From positions 1-50,361 of the forward strand of contig CANPZO010000019.1 in assembly GCA_947589005.1 (NCBI GenBank): a DNA stretch of 50,361 nucleotides. Reading direction: 5' to 3'. Within the stretch, counting starts at the first letter, position 1; the number at the start of each line of letters is the position of its first letter. Under the pieces are notes generated by a model, which saw only the letters and a program-made list of their open reading frames with translations, was not told the DNA's origin and did no database searches. Source of the stretch: an uncultured Clostridia bacterium (GTDB lineage: Bacteria; Bacillota; Clostridia; UMGS1883). A program made the position numbers and the translations under genes. This document shows, piece after piece, positions 34,186 to 40,491 of this stretch.

Positions 34186-34238
34186 ACACGATTATTTTTC
34201 GGCTCTGCCGATTTACGATAAAGCGAGGACTGACGACG

Positions 34239-35270
34239 ATGCAGTATTTTTCTTTTCAGTGGCACATCACGGATGAATGTGACCAGCGGTGCAAGCACTG
34301 TTATATTTTCTCCGGCGACGCGTGCAAAAAGCCGGACGCCATGACCTGGGCGCAGATGGAGGACACCTTTTATAACTGTCTGGATTTCTGCGAGGTGTAT
34401 GGCCGTCTGCCATATTTCTACCTGACCGGCGGCGACCCCATACTGCACCCGGATTTCTGGCGGCTGCTGGCGCTGTTCAAAGAACACCATGTCCCGTTTA
34501 CCGTTATGGGCAACCCGTTCCACTTAAACGATCAGGTGTGCCGGGAAATGAAATACTACGGCTGCGAAAAGTACCAGCTTTCCCTTGACGGCCTCCGGGA
34601 GACTCACGACTGGTTCCGCAAGCCCGGCTCTTTTGACTGCACGATAGAGAAGATCGGCTGTATCAACCGTTCCGGTATGCGAAGCGTCATTATGACCACG
34701 GTATCCAAGACAAACCGCATGGAGGTGCCGGGCATCATTGACGCGGCAGTGGCGGCGGGAGCCAACGTATTCGCCTTCTCCCGCTACGTCCCCAGCGGCG
34801 GCGATCTGGACGCTTCCATGACGCCCCGGGAATATCGGGAGCTTTTAGCTGTTTGTGATAAGAAATTCAAGGAGTATGAGGCGGAGGGCTGCCGAACCTA
34901 TTTCAACAAGAAAGACCACCTCTGGACGCTCTACGAGTACGAGACGGGGGCTTTCAAAATCCCCGCGGACGCCAAGGAGGGCACGATTTACGGCGGGTGC
35001 AACTGCGGCAACTGCCACATCACGATACTCCCCACCGGAGACGTGTACGCCTGCCGCCGCGTGGCGGAAAGCAAAGTCGGCAACGTATTCACCGACCGGC
35101 TGGCCGACGTTTGGGTGTGCGAGATGGAGCGGTACCGGGAATATGATAAATTCGTCAAGTGCGGAAAATGTGAATTAAAGGCGTGGTGCCGGGGCTGCCC
35201 CGCCGTGGCAAAGGGGACAAACGGCAGCTTCTATGAAGCCGACCCGCAGTGCTGGAAGGAGGTAGGCTGA
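34239..35270 (+). CDS. Radical SAM/SPASM protein, ACGX system
   Basis: 343 aa. The radical SAM cluster motif C-x3-C-x2-C is at C14, C18, C21 (CDQRCKHCY), with GGDP at 64-67. The C-terminal SPASM-type region has ten Cys (254, 256, 259, 272, 294, 308, 311, 317, 320, 338), enough for auxiliary 4Fe-4S clusters as in enzymes that modify ribosomal peptides. It presumably alters the Cys-rich peptide encoded upstream, perhaps by thioether formation, but the chemistry is unknown. The ATG at 34239 has GAGGA upstream and starts directly before the fold; an earlier in-frame TTG would add a basic extension without family support. It overlaps the nitroreductase start (TGATG). Confidence 0.88.
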   Translation: MQYFSFQWHITDECDQRCKHCYIFSGDACKKPDAMTWAQMEDTFYNCLDFCEVYGRLPYFYLTGGDPILHPDFWRLLALFKEHHVPFTVMGNPFHLNDQVCREMKYYGCEKYQLSLDGLRETHDWFRKPGSFDCTIEKIGCINRSGMRSVIMTTVSKTNRMEVPGIIDAAVAAGANVFAFSRYVPSGGDLDASMTPREYRELLAVCDKKFKEYEAEGCRTYFNKKDHLWTLYEYETGAFKIPADAKEGTIYGGCNCGNCHITILPTGDVYACRRVAESKVGNVFTDRLADVWVCEMERYREYDKFVKCGKCELKAWCRGCPAVAKGTNGSFYEADPQCWKEVG

Positions 35271-35848
35271 TGGAACTTTTAGAGCTTATGAAATACCGCC
35301 GCTCGATCCGAAAATATCAGGACAGACAGATTTCTCGCGAGGATATGGAAACGATCATCGAGGCGGGAACCTGGGCGCCAAACGCCGGAGGCGGCCAGCG
35401 CAGCATTATTGTGGGCGTCCGAAACGCGGGGCTTGCGGAAAAAATCGGCAGGCTGAACGTCGCCCGGTTCGACCGTTCAAGGCTCTCCGGCGGTTATGTT
35501 TCCGCTGACCAACCCAGCATCATTGACGACCCCACCATGAAAAGCGGGTTCTATGGCGCTCCCGCCGTCTGCGTCATTTTTGCCATGAAAAATTTCCTTT
35601 ACAGTATTCCGGACGCCTTTTGCTGCGCCGAAAACATGGCGCTGATGGCGGCGGAGCTTGGCATTTCTTCCTGCATAGTCGCAAGGGGTGAGGAAACCTT
35701 TGCGGGCGACATCGGAGAAGCACTTTTGCGGGAGTGGGATATCCCCGAAAACTACATTGCCCGCTGCTTTGTAACATTGGGATACTGCGACGGTGAATAC
35801 CCGCAGCCGAAACCGAGAAAGCCGCGGCGAAGCAAAATCATTGAATGA
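35270..35848 (+). CDS. Nitroreductase family flavoprotein
   Basis: 192 aa. FMN-binding features: MKYRRSIRKYQDRQIS at the start (phosphate-binding Arg) and WAPNAGGGQRS. The C-terminus is basic (PKPRKPRRSK). Nitroreductase-fold enzymes use FMN and NAD(P)H to reduce or oxidise many substrates; in RiPP pathways relatives form azoles or double bonds. Its start overlaps the radical SAM stop by one base with GGAGG upstream, implying coupled synthesis. It could supply electrons or act on the peptide; not decidable here. Confidence 0.88.
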   Translation: MELLELMKYRRSIRKYQDRQISREDMETIIEAGTWAPNAGGGQRSIIVGVRNAGLAEKIGRLNVARFDRSRLSGGYVSADQPSIIDDPTMKSGFYGAPAVCVIFAMKNFLYSIPDAFCCAENMALMAAELGISSCIVARGEETFAGDIGEALLREWDIPENYIARCFVTLGYCDGEYPQPKPRKPRRSKIIE

Positions 35849-35858
35849 GGTGTTTAGA

Positions 35859-36476
35859 TTGGACGCGCAAACTTGTCTCAAAAAATTAGAATATGTGGGC
35901 GTACTGGCCTTTGCCACGGTGGACAAAGACGGCGCGCCCCAGATACGCAACATTTCCGCCATTCACTATGAGCCGGACAGAATGATCTTCTTCACCGCAA
36001 AAGGAAAAGCCTTCTGCGAGGAGCTTCTGACCGACGGGCGTGTGCAGGTGCTGGGCTACACAAAATATAAAGAAATGATTAGACTGTCCGCAAAAGCGGT
36101 TCCCGTCCCGGAGGACGAGCAGGAAAGGTGGATCGACACGATCTTTACCGAGCAGCCCTACCTCTCTAACGTCTATCCCGGCGACACTCGAAAGCTGGCG
36201 GGAATAGTTTTTGAAATCAAGAACGCGGAAATCGAGTATTTCAATCTCGGCGTCAACCCGATTTTCCGGGAGAGCTACACAATCGGCGCGGGAAATCTCA
36301 CGCAAAAAGGGTATGTCATTCTTGATAAATGTATCGGCTGCGGCAAGTGCCTGAAAAACTGTCCCCAGAGGTGCATTGAGCCTGGAAAACCCTATCATAT
36401 TCAGCAAAACCACTGCCTGCACTGCGGAAATTGCTTTGCGGTCTGTCCCGCGAAGGCGGTAGAAAAGCGAGGATAA
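35859..36476 (+). CDS. PNPOx-like flavoprotein with two 4Fe-4S clusters
   Basis: 205 aa. Residues about 1-135 form the FMN-binding split barrel of the pyridoxamine 5'-phosphate oxidase family (VGVLAFATVDKDGAPQIRNISAIHYE). The C-terminus has two ferredoxin motifs, CIGCGKCLKNCPQRC and CLHCGNCFAVCPAKA. It is probably an electron-transfer flavin reductase, not a vitamin B6 oxidase. The start is TTG at 35859: GAGG lies 8 bases upstream, and the longer frame reads back into the nitroreductase gene. Spacing to both neighbours is 10 bases or less. Confidence 0.85.
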   Translation: MDAQTCLKKLEYVGVLAFATVDKDGAPQIRNISAIHYEPDRMIFFTAKGKAFCEELLTDGRVQVLGYTKYKEMIRLSAKAVPVPEDEQERWIDTIFTEQPYLSNVYPGDTRKLAGIVFEIKNAEIEYFNLGVNPIFRESYTIGAGNLTQKGYVILDKCIGCGKCLKNCPQRCIEPGKPYHIQQNHCLHCGNCFAVCPAKAVEKRG

Positions 36477-36477
36477 T

Positions 36478-37245
36478 ATGACACAGAAGGAAAAAAGAGA
36501 GTTTCTAATAAAAAAGCTGCTCGCCGAGGAGCCAAGGTACAAAAATCTGAACATTCCGTCCGACGAAGCGGAGCAAAAGCGTCTGCTGCGCTCACTAATG
36601 AACGTCCGCCCGCCGCGGCCTGTAGGGGAGGACTTTCTCACCGTTCAGGACGAATACCTGAAAAATGAAATTGCCGCAAGGGGAATAACGGAAATTAAGG
36701 ACCTAACTCCCCTTGAAAAAGGCATATACCTGTGGCAGGGCGACATAACCACGCTCCGGTGCGGAGCCATAGTCAACGCCGCCAACAGCGGTATGACGGG
36801 CTGTTATGTTCCGTGTCACGGCTGCATCGACAACGCGATACACACTTATGCCGGGGTGCGGCTCCGGCTGGAATGTGCCCGCATCATGAAAAATCAGGGG
36901 CATGAGGAACCGACCGGTCAGGCAAAGCTCACGCCCGCCTACAATCTCCCCTGCGAATATATCATTCACACGGTGGGCCCGATTATATACGGCGGTGTAA
37001 CGGAAAAAGACCGGGAGCTTTTGGCCTCGTGCTACCGCTCCTGCTTGGAGCTGGCGCGGCGGAACAAAATCAAAAGCGTCGCCTTTTGCTGCATATCCAC
37101 CGGAGAGTTCCGCTTTCCAAACGAACCGGCGGCGGAAACGGCCATAAACACGGCGCGGCAATTCAAAGGCGACACGGAGGTGATATTCAATGTTTTCAAA
37201 GACGTCGATTACAAAATCTACCGAAGCTTACTCGGACGGCGTTAA
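36478..37245 (+). CDS. Zinc-type macrodomain ADP-ribosyl hydrolase
   Basis: 255 aa. The macrodomain starts near residue 75 after a helical N-terminal part. IVNAANSGMTGCYVPCHGC... gives the substrate loop NAANS at 100-104 and the Cys-x4-His-x-Cys set C109, H114, C116 which, by comparison with the SirTM-linked macrodomains (GCFIPMHKCIDN in Staphylococcus, from memory), should hold zinc. IDNAIH (117-122) and SVAFCCISTGEFRFP (200-214) are also conserved. This class removes ADP-ribose from proteins modified by SirTM. The start is 1 base after the upstream stop; it overlaps the sirtuin gene by 56 bases. Confidence 0.9.
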   Translation: MTQKEKREFLIKKLLAEEPRYKNLNIPSDEAEQKRLLRSLMNVRPPRPVGEDFLTVQDEYLKNEIAARGITEIKDLTPLEKGIYLWQGDITTLRCGAIVNAANSGMTGCYVPCHGCIDNAIHTYAGVRLRLECARIMKNQGHEEPTGQAKLTPAYNLPCEYIIHTVGPIIYGGVTEKDRELLASCYRSCLELARRNKIKSVAFCCISTGEFRFPNEPAAETAINTARQFKGDTEVIFNVFKDVDYKIYRSLLGRR

Positions 37246-38071
37246 ACGGCTTAAGGAGGCCCTCGACAGGGCGGACGCGGTTCTCATAGGCGCGGGAGCG
37301 GGACTTTCGACGGCGGCGGGCTTTACCTATACCGGAGAGCGGTTCGAAAAATATTTTTCCGACTTCGCCGCCAAATACGGCTTCCGCGATATGTACTCCG
37401 GCGGCTTTTACCCCTATAAGACCCCGGAGGAATTCTGGGCCTACTGGAGCCGGTATATTTTCATAAACCGCTATCTCGACCCGCCGAGGCCGGTCTATGA
37501 CGGCCTTTTGACTTTGGTAAAGGACAGGGATTACTTTGTTATCACCACCAACGTGGATCACTGCTTTCAAAAGGCGGGCTTTGACAAAAAGCGGCTTTTC
37601 TACACCCAGGGGGACTACGGGCTGTTTCAATGCTCCCGGCCCTGCCGCCAGGAAACTTTCGATAACGAGGCCCCGATCCGGCTGATGACGGAACGTCAAA
37701 AGGATATGCGCGTCCCCTCCGAGCTCCTGTCCGTCTGTCCCCACTGCGGCAGGCCCATGATCATGAACCTCCGCTCCGACGACAGGTTCGCCGAGGACGA
37801 GGGCTGGCACGAAGCCGCCGAGCGGTACGGGAATTTCCTGCGCTCGCGCGGAAATCAAAGGATTTTGTTTTTGGAGCTTGGCGTCGGCTACAACACGCCG
37901 GTAATAATCAAGTACCCCTTTTGGCGCATGACGGCGGAAAATCCCAAAGCCGTATACGCCTGCGTAAATCTCGGCGAGGCGGTCTGTCCGGAAAATATAA
38001 AGGACCGCTCTGTCCTCATAAACAGCGGTATAGAAACTGTCATTGACGACCTGCTTAACCGTCAGGCTTAA
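37190..38071 (+). CDS. SirTM-type (class M) sirtuin
   Basis: 293 aa. NAD-binding GAGAGLSTAAG (34-44) and TTNVDH (119-124) are present, and zinc Cys C148, C152, C183 and C186. Where ordinary sirtuins have the catalytic His (HG), this has Gln (Q140, in YTQGDYG); with N121 and R195 this is the pattern described for SirTM enzymes, which transfer ADP-ribose to lipoylated GcvH-like proteins rather than deacetylate. The start at 37190 has the strong site GGAGGTGATATTCA inside the macrodomain gene. GcvH-L and lipoate-ligase genes usual in such operons are absent here, so the acceptor is open. Confidence 0.9.
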   Translation: MFSKTSITKSTEAYSDGVKRLKEALDRADAVLIGAGAGLSTAAGFTYTGERFEKYFSDFAAKYGFRDMYSGGFYPYKTPEEFWAYWSRYIFINRYLDPPRPVYDGLLTLVKDRDYFVITTNVDHCFQKAGFDKKRLFYTQGDYGLFQCSRPCRQETFDNEAPIRLMTERQKDMRVPSELLSVCPHCGRPMIMNLRSDDRFAEDEGWHEAAERYGNFLRSRGNQRILFLELGVGYNTPVIIKYPFWRMTAENPKAVYACVNLGEAVCPENIKDRSVLINSGIETVIDDLLNRQA

Positions 38072-38355
38072 AAACTCGCTCTGTAACTTGACCGCGCGAG
38101 GACGGCGGGAAAATCGCGCGGACGGCGCCGCCGCAGATTTCGGATAAATCTTGTCGGGGCGGCCATCGGCGTCCGCCATCAAACGTTGATATTGACAACG
38201 ACAAACGATATTACCATCAAATATATCTACCAAACCGTATATTTGTCACCACAAATCTGTGTAAGCGTGAGCGCAATGCGCGCCCTAACGGAATTCGGCA
38301 CACAAAACCGGCGGTCTCCGGTAGGCCGCCGAACAAATTTTAAATAAAAAATAAA
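38072..38355. other. Non-coding region after the SirTM gene
   Basis: No convincing gene. It contains a GC-rich imperfect hairpin (GCGGACG 38118-38124 with CGTCCGC 38170-38176), which may end the operon, an A/T-rich centre (about 38180-38260), and a second hairpin CGGCGG 38309-38314 / CCGCCG 38326-38331. Confidence 0.5.
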
Positions 38356-38385
38356 TCGGAACAAGCGTTGCCTCGCTTGTTCCGA
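38356..38385 (-). terminator. Terminator of the G5/3D protein gene
   Basis: TCGGAACAAGCG (38356-38367) and CGCTTGTTCCGA (38374-38385), perfect 12-bp stem; the minus-strand continuation is T-rich. Confidence 0.85.
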
Positions 38386-38421
38386 CGCCGTTATATGCGT
38401 TTTTTACAGCCGCTTATTTAC

Positions 38422-39159
38422 TCACATTACGTAAACTTTGCACTTTCTTCTGCCGAACTCGTAGCACTCGGACTTGGTCATGTACAGCAGGTCCACTCTG
38501 TTGCCCTTGATGGCCCCGCCGGTATCCGCGGCTACCGCATAGCCGTAGCTCCAGCTTCCGTCCAGAGCCTCAACATAGACCCGGCTGCCCAAAGGGATAA
38601 CTCTGGGGTCCACCGCAATGACGCCCTTTTGAAGGGGAAGGCCGGTGGCGCTCATTCCGCCGTAGCCGCCGTTCTCCTCGGGAGAGGGGTCATAAGCCGT
38701 GGCCAGACACTCAATTACGTACTTATATTCGAAATCCTTGCCGCTTTGCTGCTCGGGCTGGGGCTCGGCGGTTCCGTACTCGACCACCTTATCGACAGCC
38801 TCTACCATGACCGCGCCGGAAACCTCTTTCCGTTCGGTCTCAACTCCGTCAACGTAGGATATCTGATACACAACCTCTCTCATTCCGTCGCTGCCCTCCT
38901 GGACGGTGACCGTTTCGCCGCGCTCCATGGAGTCGTTGGCCCTGCGGATTATGTTAAAGGGAATAACCTCCTGCTCGGTCACGGTTTCAACATACGTATC
39001 GGAGGCGGGAGCCGCTGGACCTCTGCCAACCGTAAAGTTAGACGTGGCGGCGGTATTTTGAGCCAGAGCCGTTGTGCCGGTAAAAATCGCCGCGGCGGTC
39101 ATTACGGCAATAGCCGTCCTGCCGAACGTGGTGTTTTTTACCATTTCTTTCAAACTCAT
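38422..39159 (-). CDS. Secreted G5 and 3D domain protein
   Basis: 245 aa. Signal peptide (AIAVMTAAAIFTGTTALAQ), a G5 domain (about 60-115: VTEQEVIPFNIIRRANDSMERGE...), and a C-terminal 3D domain (about 155-245) with ATAYDPS, SATGLPL and the Asp triad pattern DTGGAIKGNRVDLL. The 3D fold is shared with lytic transglycosylases and YabE/Rpf2-like proteins, so it probably cuts or remodels peptidoglycan outside the cell. Start ATG 39159 with AAAGGA 9 bases upstream; earlier in-frame ATGs lie in the leader. Own consensus promoter and terminator. Confidence 0.88.
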   Translation of the reverse strand: MSLKEMVKNTTFGRTAIAVMTAAAIFTGTTALAQNTAATSNFTVGRGPAAPASDTYVETVTEQEVIPFNIIRRANDSMERGETVTVQEGSDGMREVVYQISYVDGVETERKEVSGAVMVEAVDKVVEYGTAEPQPEQQSGKDFEYKYVIECLATAYDPSPEENGGYGGMSATGLPLQKGVIAVDPRVIPLGSRVYVEALDGSWSYGYAVAADTGGAIKGNRVDLLYMTKSECYEFGRRKCKVYVM

Positions 39160-39216
39160 CAAAATCATTCCTTTCGCATTCATAAAGCCCAAAGGCTTTC
39201 TTATTGCTTGCCACCT

Positions 39217-39245
39217 ATTATATACGAATATATTACTTTTGTCAA
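39217..39245 (-). promoter_or_regulatory. Promoter of the G5/3D protein gene
   Basis: Minus strand TTGACA (39245-39240), 17 bases, TATAAT (39222-39217): consensus at every position. Confidence 0.88.
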
Positions 39246-39470
39246 GACTTTTTTCCAAAAATGTTATACTTTCGTAATAATTGTTTAATTTTTAACATTT
39301 CGCTTTGTGAAATTTATATAAGTTTTTACCGAATATTTTGACCTAAATCGTCGCTTTTTCACAATAAGGCTCAGTACACCTTATTCAATTTGCTTAAATT
39401 TTATTACATTCGCGGCAAAATTTTTTAATCTTTTGTGGGCCGTTTAAAATTAAAAATGAAACATTTAAAA
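39246..39470. other. A/T-rich non-coding region
   Basis: No gene is seen. It contains the inverted repeat AATAAGG/CCTTATT (about 39363-39385, 9-base spacer), which could be an operator or weak terminator. Confidence 0.4.
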
Positions 39471-39501
39471 AAATACCGCACGGTCATGCCGTGCGGTATT
39501 T
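39471..39501 (-). terminator. Terminator of the DUF378 gene
   Basis: AAATACCGCACGG and CCGTGCGGTATTT, perfect 13-bp stem, loop TCATG; T-rich on the minus-strand side. Confidence 0.88.
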
Positions 39502-39507
39502 TACTTT

Positions 39508-39714
39508 TTACTGAGACTCTCTGACCGGAAGCTTTTCCTTGAAAAGAAGGGATATAGACCAAAGGCCGGCCAGAGCGATGACGGTGTAGATTATACGGCT
39601 TATGATGGACGCCTGTCCGCCGAACACCGTAGCAACCAGGTCAACGCCGAAAAGTCCGATGCTGCCCCAGTTGAGGGCTCCGATTATTACAAGAACCAAT
39701 GCTGTATTGTCCAC
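39508..39714 (-). CDS. DUF378 family membrane protein
   Basis: 68 aa with two membrane helices. LVIIGALNWGSIGLFGVDLVATVFGG is split as LVIIGALNWG and LFGVDLVATV and is characteristic of DUF378. The function is unknown. The start is GTG 39714 with GAGAGGAG about 9 bases upstream. It lies downstream of rlmB and may share its transcript. Confidence 0.85.
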   Translation of the reverse strand: MDNTALVLVIIGALNWGSIGLFGVDLVATVFGGQASIISRIIYTVIALAGLWSISLLFKEKLPVRESQ

Positions 39715-39753
39715 TTTTTAACACTCCTCTCAGGGAGTATTATAACCAGATTT

Positions 39754-40491
39754 TCAGAAGCTATTCCTCTGCCGGGCGCATTCGTATATCATAAGAGCGG
39801 CGGCCACGGAAGCGTTAAGAGAGTTTATTTGGCCTTTCATGGGTATTTTTACCAGAAAATCGCATTTTTCGGCCACGAGGCGGCTTATGCCCTCGCCCTC
39901 GCTGCCTATGACGATGGCCGCCGCGCCCTTAAGGTCGGCGCCGTAAAGGTCCCTGTCACCGGCGGCGTCGGCCCCCGTTACCCAAACTCCCCTCTCCTTC
40001 AGCAGGTCGATGACATTGGAAAGGTTGTTGACCCTAACTATGGGAGTATACGCCGTGGCGCCGGCGGAGGATTTTTCCACCGTGGCGGTCACGCTGACGC
40101 TGTCGTGGCGTGAAATTATCACCCCGTGCGCGCCGGCGCAGTTGGCCGTGCGGATAACGCTGCCAAGATTGTGGGGGTCGTTTATTCTGTCAAGTATGAC
40201 TATGAAGGGCGGCTCTCCCCTTTCCTCCGCCAGTGCGAATACGTCCTCGATATCGGCGTATTCTATCGGCGGCACAAGGGCTATGACTCCCTGATGGCTG
40301 CCGGTCTCGCTCATTTCGTTGAGCTTGGCGGCGTCCACCTCCGAAACGATAATGCCCCGCTTTTTTGCCTGACGGATTATGGGCAGGATACTGCCCTGCT
40401 TCTCTCCCCGCTTAACGTAGAGCTTGTCTATCTGCCGTCCGCTCCTGAGAGCCTCGGCGACGGGGTTCCGTCCCTCTATTTTATCGCTCAT
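39754..40491 (-). CDS. rlmB: 23S rRNA 2'-O-ribose methyltransferase, RlmB/TrmH type
   Basis: 245 aa. SPOUT-class enzyme using S-adenosylmethionine. N-terminal L30e-like substrate domain (EGRNPVAEALRSG), then motifs NDPHNLGSVIRTA, GSEGEGISRL, and the knot motif IPMKGQINSLNASVAAAL. RlmB methylates G2251 in E. coli 23S rRNA; paralogues act on other sites. The start overlaps the upstream P-type ATPase-like gene by 11 bases with AAAGGAG before it. Confidence 0.92.
   Translation of the reverse strand: MSDKIEGRNPVAEALRSGRQIDKLYVKRGEKQGSILPIIRQAKKRGIIVSEVDAAKLNEMSETGSHQGVIALVPPIEYADIEDVFALAEERGEPPFIVILDRINDPHNLGSVIRTANCAGAHGVIISRHDSVSVTATVEKSSAGATAYTPIVRVNNLSNVIDLLKERGVWVTGADAAGDRDLYGADLKGAAAIVIGSEGEGISRLVAEKCDFLVKIPMKGQINSLNASVAAALMIYECARQRNSF

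Noticed and set aside
34116-34238. N-terminal extension of the radical SAM protein from an upstream TTG
   Set aside because: The extension would read through the hairpin as Arg-rich sequence without family similarity; ATG 34239 has a ribosome site and gives the normal N-terminus.
38072-38355. Small genes after the SirTM gene
   Set aside because: Short frames exist but none has a ribosome site or recognisable product.
39160-39260. c-di-AMP (ydaO-type) riboswitch before the 3D-domain gene
   Set aside because: The promoter at 39217-39245 leaves a leader of only about 50 bases, too short for this riboswitch.
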